Position numbers and translations under genes: made by a program
Shown: piece by piece, positions 1 through 6,199 of the stretch
Numbering within the stretch: position 1 is the first letter of the stretch
How the letters are laid out: each line of letters starts with the position of its first letter
Assembly: GCA_017410745.1 (NCBI GenBank)
Contig: JAFPPJ010000151.1
Coordinates: forward strand, 1-6,323
Length of the DNA: 6,323 nucleotides
From: Oscillospiraceae bacterium
GTDB taxonomy: Bacteria > Bacillota > Clostridia > Oscillospirales > Ruminococcaceae
Direction: 5' to 3'
The notes under the pieces: model-generated
What the model was told of the DNA's origin: nothing
Seen by the model: only the letters and a program-made list of their open reading frames with translations
Databases searched by the model: none

Positions 1-351
1 AAGCAGGTCGATATGCCCCACAAGCGGATCATCCTTTATATCCTCAAAAGTATTCCCCGTATAGCATATCACGCCAATATCACGCACAGCCCTGACACGC
101 TCCAATATGTCGCACAGCGCCTCGGACTGCAGGAACGGTTCGCCGCCGCTCAGAGTTATGCCGTCGGCACCGCTGTCTATCATTTTCTGTGCAATCTCTG
201 CCGTATCAGCATCCTCACCGCCGCTCATATCCTGAAGTGAGGGGGCAATACAGCCCCTGCACGATCTTTTGCAGCCCTGCACCCACAGAGCAAATCGTTT
301 CCCGGGACCCAGATCCTCTGTCAGGGTATACCATGAAATGCGTATATTCAT
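1..351 (-). CDS. NrdG-like radical SAM protein (4Fe-4S activase type), N-terminal part, cut by window edge
   Basis: The first 117 residues are present; the frame is still open at the window edge. A CX3CX2C cluster motif (C27, C31, C34 in GCKRSCRGC) binds the 4Fe-4S cluster that cleaves S-adenosylmethionine in this family. It is followed by a GGE-type SAM-binding motif, GITLSGGEPF (residues 64-73). The opening, with GPGKRFALWVQGC before the cluster, matches the short activases related to NrdG and pyruvate formate-lyase activase. The ATG lies in an ATGA overlap with the stop of the upstream gene (348-351), so translation is probably coupled; AGAGG sits about 13 nt upstream, which is far for a strong site. 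NrdG normally accompanies the anaerobic ribonucleotide reductase NrdD, but here the upstream neighbours are Hsp70-like genes. The cluster is followed by I-A-P rather than the Y-N usual after it in NrdG, so I call it NrdG-like and do not assign nrdG. The family is certain; the substrate is unknown. Confidence 0.9.
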   Translation of the reverse strand, partial: MNIRISWYTLTEDLGPGKRFALWVQGCKRSCRGCIAPSLQDMSGGEDADTAEIAQKMIDSGADGITLSGGEPFLQSEALCDILERVRAVRDIGVICYTGNTFEDIKDDPLVGHIDLL

Positions 352-2180
352 CTTATAAAACTTACCTCTGCTCTGCCTGCATCGACCCAGCTTTCACCAT
401 GTGAGAACCGTGCTGCAAGCTTCCCGAACATTCCCTTGCGCTTCTGCAGCAAGCCGTCTGCATGTATGCCATCGCTTCCTGCGGTTATGACAAATATTAT
501 CCTGTGACCGTCGGGTATCTCTGCACGCACCTTGCCAAGATATGATATGGCGCTGCCCTCGGGGTCAAATGTGGACTTCACATGCTCCATGCCCTTTTTC
601 CTGCCGTACAGCTTGAGATATACGGTATCTGCGCCGTTCTCCTTTTCTGTCGAAAGCGTGTCCGATGATATCGTTATCCTGACATCAGAAAGCGCCGTTC
701 CTGCCTTTGCGATCGTCTCGAATACCGGCATATTCGAGTTCACGGATACCCGCAAAAGTCCCAGATCATACCCAAGTCCGTCATCTGCCGTACGGGACGG
801 CCTGTCGGCATATACCGCAAGTCCTCTTGCAGTGATATGATAGGGTATGTATCTTACCTTTACACTGTCGTTTATGCGGAATATCTCATCGAATGCAGGC
901 ACAGGTGCAGAACCGCCGTCCACGCATATCTGCATCAGCCTTTCCCTGTCTATCCTTGCCCTTGACAAGGTCTCCATGACCGCACTTCTCAGTCCCGATA
1001 TGATATGCCTTATCCTGTTCTCAAAGCCGTATCTGTCATATTCAAAGATGATGCTGCGCCTTTCGTTCTCATAGTCGAGCATCAGCCTATATGATACTCT
1101 CTCATCAAAGGACAGCCTGCACTTTATACGCTCAGCCGCCTCCGTTACAGCGGCACGCTGCGACCGATACAACATCTCATCGGAAAGGTCGATATGATAT
1201 GATACCCGCAGCCTTTCAAGCATATCCCTGTACAGCACATCGGTCATATCCGTGCCAATCGGTACTTTTGCGGATATGCAGTCTCTTTCCGCAATATCGG
1301 GATATGCGCATATATATCCCTCATATCCGAGATGCACCGAAAGCACCGCGCCCCTGTCGAAGCAATAGAACGCCGCCGCCTGTGCGGGGTCTGTCTCATC
1401 AATATGCGCATCATCATAGGTGTCCGTCTCGCAAAGTCTGCCGTCTTCCGCAAACTTTACTGCGGTGATGCCGTTTCTGCCCTTGTGTACAACGGTGATG
1501 ATGCCCTGCGTATGTCTCGGGCGCATCTCCTCATCGGGGAAGCGTCTGAGATAGCAGCGGCATTCTACAGTCTGCACGGATGCCCTGTAAGGTATCACTA
1601 TACGCTCATCCTGCGGAAATATCTTTCTCGGTGCTTCTCCTTGCTCATGAGGGATATATACCGTGTGTCCGCCTGTGAGCAGTACCTGCTCGGTATACAG
1701 CACCGCACCGCTGTCTGTATCTGTATAGGCTATCTCTGCCTTAGACGGATACAGAGCGGCAAGTGCATCAAGTGCTTCATCTGCCGTCATGCGCTTTTCA
1801 CGGACTATCTTCGTAGTTCCGGATATTATACTGTCAAGGGATGACTCTTCACAGCGGCAAAGCGATATCTCATCATCATCCGCCGATGCAAGCACGAGAA
1901 GCCCTGCGCTTGTCATATCAGTATCTCTGCCGCTTACCTTACGACACATCATAAGACCTGTCACGAATACCGGATCATCATCGCCGTCAAGAGGTATATA
2001 CGGTGCTTCAAAGAGAGACGACTTGTTCACACGTACGAGCTTGCTCCCGTCTATCGTGAGATCATCTGCGTTAAATGCACCGTCCTTTGCATATTCAAAG
2101 AGCTGTGCGAATATATCTGCTGCCTCACGGGTCTGCTCTGTACCATGAGCCTTATCCGCGAGCCATTCCTTAAGAGTCAT
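348..2180 (-). CDS. Degenerate Hsp70-like protein (pseudo-Hsp70), 610 aa
   Basis: This cytosolic protein has no membrane segment or signal peptide. Residues about 270-460 resemble the second lobe of an Hsp70 ATPase domain: RAAVTEAAERIKCRLS (343-357) corresponds to the helix ending in 'A..AK..LS', VDGGSAPVP (420-428) to the adenosine-site 'VGGSSRIP', and ITARGLAVYA (449-458) to 'AVA.GAA..A'. Residues about 470-580 resemble an Hsp70 substrate-binding beta domain (VYLKLYGRKKG, then YLGKVRAEIPDG, then a G-I-H-A-D-G end). The IDLGTT phosphate loop is absent, and the DxGGGTxD loop is reduced to something like FDRGAVLSV (274-282), so ATP hydrolysis is unlikely. Residues 1-255 are unlike a normal Hsp70 lobe I. 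The first ATG of the frame is at 2201, but I chose 2180 because GGAGGT lies just before it. The start overlaps the upstream Hsp70 gene by 11 nt and the stop overlaps the next start. The Hsp70 relation is inferred from motifs read by eye; the role is not known and may be a regulatory partner. Confidence 0.85.
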   Translation of the reverse strand: MTLKEWLADKAHGTEQTREAADIFAQLFEYAKDGAFNADDLTIDGSKLVRVNKSSLFEAPYIPLDGDDDPVFVTGLMMCRKVSGRDTDMTSAGLLVLASADDDEISLCRCEESSLDSIISGTTKIVREKRMTADEALDALAALYPSKAEIAYTDTDSGAVLYTEQVLLTGGHTVYIPHEQGEAPRKIFPQDERIVIPYRASVQTVECRCYLRRFPDEEMRPRHTQGIITVVHKGRNGITAVKFAEDGRLCETDTYDDAHIDETDPAQAAAFYCFDRGAVLSVHLGYEGYICAYPDIAERDCISAKVPIGTDMTDVLYRDMLERLRVSYHIDLSDEMLYRSQRAAVTEAAERIKCRLSFDERVSYRLMLDYENERRSIIFEYDRYGFENRIRHIISGLRSAVMETLSRARIDRERLMQICVDGGSAPVPAFDEIFRINDSVKVRYIPYHITARGLAVYADRPSRTADDGLGYDLGLLRVSVNSNMPVFETIAKAGTALSDVRITISSDTLSTEKENGADTVYLKLYGRKKGMEHVKSTFDPEGSAISYLGKVRAEIPDGHRIIFVITAGSDGIHADGLLQKRKGMFGKLAARFSHGESWVDAGRAEVSFIR

Positions 2181-3681
2181 ACTTACCTCCGAGACGCACA
2201 TCGAGCCTGTGTCTGCGTCCGTTCTGACTTACAGTGATACTAAGTATCTTATCCTCGGAAAATACTGCTTCAAGCAGAAGTGATGCGCTCTTTCTGCCGA
2301 TACTGAAGAGTCCTTTCTTCTGCGATACCGGCACACTGCCCGAGAGTATCACAGTGCATCTCATAGGGTCAAACTTCCCGGTATACTCGACTATCCGGAT
2401 ATTCACGGATGTTGCCTTGTCTGTATCGGGAGTGATCACGGCAGTGAGTATCTGCCCTGTCCTTACAATATCGCCCTCACTGATGATATTCTCCACCGCT
2501 CTGCCGCTCTCGGTGAGGAGCCCAATGGATGTATATGCACGGTTCTCTATCTGGAGCCTGAGCTGACTGTTGCAGATAGATGCCCCCTTAGATACCATAT
2601 ACATGGCATCCTCGGGTATGATAAGACGTTCCTTGCCGAACATCTGTGAAAGTATCTGCACAAGACAGGTCTCATGTGCCATACCGCCGACTACGAGCAC
2701 ATGATCCACCTGGCTCTTGTTGTAACCCGTGCCCACGAACACATTGTCAAGACATCTCTGATACCTGACACTTATCTCGGACATGAGATGCCTGTATTGC
2801 TCCTGTGTCAGCGTAAAATCGAGATCCTTGCCGTCATAGAGCTCGCGGATATATGCATATGCGGCACCGCCGGAATAGAGCTGCTTTTTCAGGTCAAGTG
2901 TAAGCTCGCGTATCCTGCGGCAAGCCTCGGACATATGCTCGTCACGGAATACTGCGGTCACAGGATGATCGAGATCTGCACCGCCGTCCTTCACGAACTT
3001 CTGCGCCATTGCACGAACCAGCAGATCGTCCACATCATTTCCGCCAAGATGCATATCACGGCCGTGCCCCACCGGTTCAAGGCGGTCAGCCGTCACTGAT
3101 GTGCCGACTATGCCCGTTCTGAGCAGTGACAGATCGAAGGTACCGCCGCCGATATCCACCACAAGTACCAGCCTGTCTCCGTCAAGACGCGTGCTGTATG
3201 CCACAGCAGCTGCTATCGGCTCATCAGTTAGACAGCAGTCATCCACAGTAAATCCGGCATCCATGAGCGCCGTTTTGGTAGCGAGCCTTGCCTCGGTCAT
3301 AAATCCGGTAGGCACTGTGACAAAGGCGTTGAATTCCCTTTCCGACGGAAACTGTGATGAAAGCTCCGAATATACCTCACGCAGGATATGAGCAGATGCC
3401 TCTCTTGCGGTGACAGTCATTCCTCCGATGAAATACTGCTTGTCGGGCGTGCTCATATTTGCCTTTGCATCGTATATCACATCGCCCGGGGATCTATGCG
3501 CTGTTTCAAGTGCAGCTCTGCCCGCAACTATCATACCGTCCCTGCAGGCTACCCTTGACGGCAGGAAATGTATATCCTCACTGCTGCCGCTGCGCCTGAA
3601 TTCAAGGCAGTTCCATATCCCGTTCTCATCTATGAAGCTCGCCACGGTATTTGTCGTGCCGAGGTCAATCCCGATCCTCAT
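2170..3681 (-). CDS. Hsp70-family ATPase (DnaK-like), lidless, 503 aa
   Basis: The full ATPase signature is present: GIDLGTTNT (4-12, phosphate loop 1), a lysine at K73 equivalent to DnaK K70, EPIAAAVAY (154-162), VDIGGGTFD (175-183, phosphate loop 2 with catalytic D and T), LGGNDVDD (212-219) and VVGGM (330-334). ATP binding and hydrolysis are therefore expected. Residues about 385-503 look like a beta-rich substrate-binding domain. The protein is some 110-130 residues shorter than DnaK and ends without the alpha-helical lid, and the hydrophobic VLLLD-type linker is not recognisable (the region reads IENRAYTSIGLL). It is therefore an accessory Hsp70 paralogue, not the housekeeping DnaK, and no grpE or dnaJ is next to it. 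The ATG at 3681 is preceded by AAAGG with a six-base spacer. Its 3' end overlaps the pseudo-Hsp70 gene by 11 nt, which suggests the two products are made together. The client or partner is unknown. Confidence 0.95.
   Translation of the reverse strand: MRIGIDLGTTNTVASFIDENGIWNCLEFRRSGSSEDIHFLPSRVACRDGMIVAGRAALETAHRSPGDVIYDAKANMSTPDKQYFIGGMTVTAREASAHILREVYSELSSQFPSEREFNAFVTVPTGFMTEARLATKTALMDAGFTVDDCCLTDEPIAAAVAYSTRLDGDRLVLVVDIGGGTFDLSLLRTGIVGTSVTADRLEPVGHGRDMHLGGNDVDDLLVRAMAQKFVKDGGADLDHPVTAVFRDEHMSEACRRIRELTLDLKKQLYSGGAAYAYIRELYDGKDLDFTLTQEQYRHLMSEISVRYQRCLDNVFVGTGYNKSQVDHVLVVGGMAHETCLVQILSQMFGKERLIIPEDAMYMVSKGASICNSQLRLQIENRAYTSIGLLTESGRAVENIISEGDIVRTGQILTAVITPDTDKATSVNIRIVEYTGKFDPMRCTVILSGSVPVSQKKGLFSIGRKSASLLLEAVFSEDKILSITVSQNGRRHRLDVRLGGKYDS
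2185..2190 (-). promoter_or_regulatory. Ribosome binding site that sets the pseudo-Hsp70 start
   Basis: GGAGGT reads on the minus strand four bases before the ATG at 2180. It lies inside the last codons of the Hsp70 gene. It supports the start at 2180 over the upstream in-frame ATG at 2201, which would add seven residues (MCVSEVS) and has no comparable site. Confidence 0.8.
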
Positions 3682-3794
3682 ACAGTACCTTTCCTATCAT
3701 ATAAACGGCATAAATCTGCACATTCCTCGTCTGCTATATTCAAATCAGCAGACAATGAGTACAGATATTTTATGCGACGTTTAATACCCTGCAC
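3678..3794 (-). CDS. Possible small ORF of 38 aa bridging the membrane-protein and Hsp70 genes
   Basis: One frame stays open across the whole gap between the two neighbouring genes. Read from a GTG at 3794 it gives a basic start (QGIKRRIKY) and an acidic, Cys-containing middle (NIADEECADLCRLYDRK). Its TGA overlaps the Hsp70 ATG as ATGA, the same junction seen at the other end of the operon. It overlaps the membrane-protein gene by 25 nt. Against it, there is no in-frame ATG and no clear ribosome binding site before the GTG, and the frame also continues open upstream as a shadow of the membrane-protein gene. It might instead be the original C-terminus of the membrane protein, displaced by a frameshift near the TAA at 3770-3772. 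I do not recognise a family. Confidence 0.3.
   Translation of the reverse strand: MQGIKRRIKYLYSLSADLNIADEECADLCRLYDRKGTV
3729..3753 (-). other. Perfect 7-bp inverted repeat in the gap before the Hsp70 gene
   Basis: GTCTGCT and AGCAGAC flank an 11-base AT-rich loop, about 50 bases before the Hsp70 start. No T-run follows on the minus strand, so it does not look like an intrinsic terminator. It could be an mRNA stability or processing structure, or an operator; it also lies inside the possible 38-codon ORF. The repeat is seen directly; any role is a guess. Confidence 0.4.
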
Positions 3795-4696
3795 ATAAGA
3801 TTTACGATCTGCTCGCTCAGACCGACAAAAACGCCGTACACAGCAGGATGGAACAGTATCACTGCCGTTGCGAGCGTGACTGCCGCTCTTGCTATGACAT
3901 ATCGTCCCTTTACAAGCACACGGAAAGCCGATCTTTCAAATACATCTCCGGTATCCGTCCGCTGATCCGGCCTTCTCATATGGTAGTGTATCACGCCCTT
4001 GCCAATATATTCCGCGGAAGCGGACATAATCGGCTCATCCCTCATGAAGATGATGTCATCATACTCATCCCTGGTACTGCGTATAAAGCTGACCTGATCG
4101 TCTATGCTGTCGGCTGTTCTTCTTATTATGCCCGCCGTCTTCCTGTCATGGCTAAGATCCGGGAGCTGTCCGTAGATCCTGCCCATATAATCGTATGCCG
4201 TGCCTTCTGCCTGTACATTCGTACTCATCACAAGAGACTTTCCGCATACCGCACCGTAGAAATCAGCGGCTGTAGTGAACATCCATGCACACATAACGAT
4301 ACGAAGGGTATTGGCATCGTCCCACAGTGATGCATCGGTCTTCTTGACGATGATACCCTCTATGATCACAATTGCGGCCGCAGCGGATAACAGCATCAGA
4401 TGATTTCTCCTCAGCCTGAACGAGAACGGCATATTGCCGTGTATATCCCTGCCGGCAAATAATGACGGAAGTATGGAAAAGAGTATATACGCAAGCGGCC
4501 CTGCAGCAGGAAAGGATACACATACCGCAAACCACAGCAAGGGACTCAGCGTATCACGGCGGGTATTGCCCGATGCGCGCACAAGTACGGCGAGCAGCGT
4601 CACAGCAGTAAGTATCGCGGGTATCCACATATACTTTCCGAGCCTGTGGGAATACTCCGTCAGCACCGATACAAGTTCAGGTATATCAGAGAACAT
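3770..4696 (-). CDS. Multi-pass membrane protein of unknown function, 308 aa
   Basis: I do not recognise a family. Four hydrophobic segments are clustered in the first half: about residues 22-41 (from YMWIPAILTAV), 51-79 (FAVCVSFPAAGPLAYILF), 98-117 (LMLLSAAAAIVIIEGIIV) and 130-152 (IVMCAWMFTTAADFYGAV). A soluble, charged, Asp-rich stretch follows at about 153-263, and then a last segment at about 267-292 (ARAAVTLATAVILFHPAVYG). There is no cleavable signal peptide; the first 20 residues are short and polar. The ATG at 4696 has GGAG six bases upstream (4703-4706). It is the first gene after glyS and its intergenic hairpin, and heads the run that continues into the Hsp70 genes 88 bases downstream. 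It could be the membrane anchor or client of that Hsp70 pair, but that rests only on gene order. The reading frame is a real gene with high confidence; the function is open. Confidence 0.8.
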   Translation of the reverse strand: MFSDIPELVSVLTEYSHRLGKYMWIPAILTAVTLLAVLVRASGNTRRDTLSPLLWFAVCVSFPAAGPLAYILFSILPSLFAGRDIHGNMPFSFRLRRNHLMLLSAAAAIVIIEGIIVKKTDASLWDDANTLRIVMCAWMFTTAADFYGAVCGKSLVMSTNVQAEGTAYDYMGRIYGQLPDLSHDRKTAGIIRRTADSIDDQVSFIRSTRDEYDDIIFMRDEPIMSASAEYIGKGVIHYHMRRPDQRTDTGDVFERSAFRVLVKGRYVIARAAVTLATAVILFHPAVYGVFVGLSEQIVNLMCRVLNVA

Positions 4697-4721
4697 AGCA
4701 TACTCCGGGTCTCATCAGGAA

Positions 4722-4742
4722 GGAAGCGGCAAAGCCGCTCCC
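4722..4742 (-). terminator. Weak hairpin terminator candidate after glyS
   Basis: On the minus strand a 9-bp stem (GGGAGCGGC, loop TTT, GCCGCTTCC, including one G-U pair) begins 13 bases after the glyS stop. It is followed by TTCCTGATG rather than a run of T, so termination would be partial at best. It is placed where a glyS terminator would be expected and may let some transcription read into the membrane-protein and Hsp70 genes. Confidence 0.35.
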
Positions 4743-4755
4743 CCGCCTGTACTTT

Positions 4756-6141
4756 TTAGAAAGAGATCTTTTCGTTTATATATGCAACAAGACCGTCAAT
4801 AGGTATTCTTACCTGCTCCATGGTGTCTCTGTCGCGTACTGTTACGCAGCCGTCCTCTGCGGAATCAAAGTCATATGTAACGCAGAGAGGTGTGCCTATC
4901 TCGTCCTGTCTTCTGTAGCGCTTGCCGATAGAGCCTGCCTCATCATAGTCTACGCTGAAATTCTTTGCGAGCATATCATATACCTCGCCTGCCTGCTCAG
5001 CCAGCTTCTTTGAGAGAGGGAGCACGCATGCCTTGAAGGGTGCGAGAGCAGGATGGAAGCGCATGACTGTTCTGATGTCGGGCTTCTCCTCTGTGCCGAG
5101 GTTCTCCTCGTCATAAGCCTCAACAAGAACGGTCAGGAACAGTCTCTCAACGCCGAGGGACGGCTCGATAACGTAAGGAACGTATCTCTCGTTGGTCTCT
5201 GGGTCAAAGTAATCAAGGGACTTGCCGCTTGTGTTGATGTGCTGTGTGAGGTCGTAGTCTGTTCTGTCAGCAACGCCCCACAGCTCGCCCCAGCCGAACG
5301 GGAACAGATACTCAAAGTCTGTTGTTGCCTTGGAGTAGAAGCAAAGCTCCTCTGCGGAATGGTCACGCAGTCTGAGGTTTTCCTCCTTGATATTAAGTGA
5401 GAGCAGGAAGTTCTTGCAGAAACTTCTCCAATACTCGAACCATTCAAGGTCTGTGCCCGGCTTGCAGAAGAACTCAAGCTCCATCTGCTCAAACTCACGA
5501 ACACGGAAAATGAAGTTACCCGGTGTGATCTCGTTTCTGAACGACTTGCCGACCTGTGCAACGCCGAAAGGAACTTTTCTTCTTGTTGTTCTCTGGATAT
5601 TTGCAAAGTTTACGAAGATGCCCTGTGCAGTTTCCGGACGCAGATAAAGCTCTGACTTGGAGTCCTCGGTAACGCCCTGGAATGTCTTGAACATAAGGTT
5701 GAACTGTCTGATGTCGGTGAAGTTGTGCTTTCCGCAGCTTGGGCATGGAATGTTCTTTTCCTTGATGTAGTTTGTCATCTGCTCGTTTGTCCAGCCTGCA
5801 ACGTTAGTGCCGTCAAAATCCTCGATGAGATTGTCGGCTCTGTGTCTTGTCTTGCACTCCTTGCAGTCCATAAGAGGATCGGAGAAGCCGCCGAGGTGAC
5901 CCGATGCCACCCATGTCTGCGGGTTCATAAGGATAGCGGAATCAAGACCTACGTTGTACTTGTTCTCCTGAATGAATTTCTTTCTCCACGCTGCCTTGAT
6001 ATTTGTTTTCAGCTCAACGCCGAGCGGACCGTAGTCCCATGTGTTTGCAAGGCCGCCATAGATCTCGCTGCCCGGATAAACGAAGCCTCTGCCTTTGCAA
6101 AGTGCAACTATTTTGTCCATTGTCTTTTCGGAATTGTTCAT
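4756..6141 (-). CDS. glyS: Glycyl-tRNA synthetase, dimeric single-chain type, 461 aa
   Basis: It charges tRNA-Gly with glycine using ATP, in the cytosol. This is the class II, single-polypeptide enzyme (homodimer), not the two-subunit alpha/beta form of E. coli. The N-terminal GSEIYGGLANTWDYGPLG (24-41) is characteristic. Motif 2 is seen at FRNEITPGNFIFRVREFEQM (201-220), with R202 and E204 in the ATP and amino-acid site, and motif 3 at PSLGVERLFL (327-336). Two Cys pairs, C93/C96 and C133/C136, form a probable zinc site in the inserted region. The anticodon-binding domain covers about residues 364-458. The length is normal for the family and no key residue is missing. The ATG at 6141 is preceded by AAGGAG with an eight-base spacer. 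It follows proA by 58 bases and may be read through from it. Confidence 0.98.
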   Translation of the reverse strand: MNNSEKTMDKIVALCKGRGFVYPGSEIYGGLANTWDYGPLGVELKTNIKAAWRKKFIQENKYNVGLDSAILMNPQTWVASGHLGGFSDPLMDCKECKTRHRADNLIEDFDGTNVAGWTNEQMTNYIKEKNIPCPSCGKHNFTDIRQFNLMFKTFQGVTEDSKSELYLRPETAQGIFVNFANIQRTTRRKVPFGVAQVGKSFRNEITPGNFIFRVREFEQMELEFFCKPGTDLEWFEYWRSFCKNFLLSLNIKEENLRLRDHSAEELCFYSKATTDFEYLFPFGWGELWGVADRTDYDLTQHINTSGKSLDYFDPETNERYVPYVIEPSLGVERLFLTVLVEAYDEENLGTEEKPDIRTVMRFHPALAPFKACVLPLSKKLAEQAGEVYDMLAKNFSVDYDEAGSIGKRYRRQDEIGTPLCVTYDFDSAEDGCVTVRDRDTMEQVRIPIDGLVAYINEKISF

Positions 6142-6149
6142 TTTTCATT

Positions 6150-6155
6150 CTCCTT
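6150..6155 (-). promoter_or_regulatory. Ribosome binding site of glyS
   Basis: AAGGAG reads on the minus strand eight bases before the glyS ATG at 6141. It confirms this start over an out-of-frame ATG at about 6148. Confidence 0.8.
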
Positions 6156-6191
6156 ACAATATAGTGATCGCTTTATTGAAAAGCATATTGT
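6156..6191 (-). other. Inverted repeat in the proA-glyS gap, with a nearby TTGACA
   Basis: The 58-base gap holds ACAATAT and ATATTGT as 7-base arms (6156-6162 and 6185-6191) around 22 bases, with GCTTT/AAAGC nested inside. A perfect TTGACA (-35-like) lies just after the proA stop, but no good -10 sits 16-18 bases beyond it. There is no T-run, so this is not a clear terminator. It may be a small leader structure for glyS; the function is uncertain. Confidence 0.3.
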
Positions 6192-6199
6192 CAACAAAG

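Noticed and set aside
13..3798. Long plus-strand open frames opposite the minus-strand genes
   Set aside because: They lack ribosome binding sites and recognisable domains, and lie opposite genes with clear family motifs or strong start signals; they are shadows.
348..4696. Frequent ATA isoleucine codons as a sign of horizontal transfer of the cluster
   Set aside because: ATA codons are also present in glyS, so without a full codon count this is not evidence.
4774..4800. TTGACG and TATAAA near the 3' end of glyS as a promoter for the accessory cluster
   Set aside because: The spacing is only about 13 bases, too short for a standard promoter, and both fall within conserved-looking coding sequence.
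5133..5606. 157-residue minus-strand frame inside glyS
   Set aside because: Its low-complexity, Ser- and Arg-rich composition and full overlap with the conserved synthetase core mark it as a shadow frame.
6158..6163. TATATT on the minus strand before glyS as a -10 box
   Set aside because: It ends only a few bases before the AAGGAG site, so a transcript starting from it would lose the ribosome binding site; there is also no good -35 at 17 bases.
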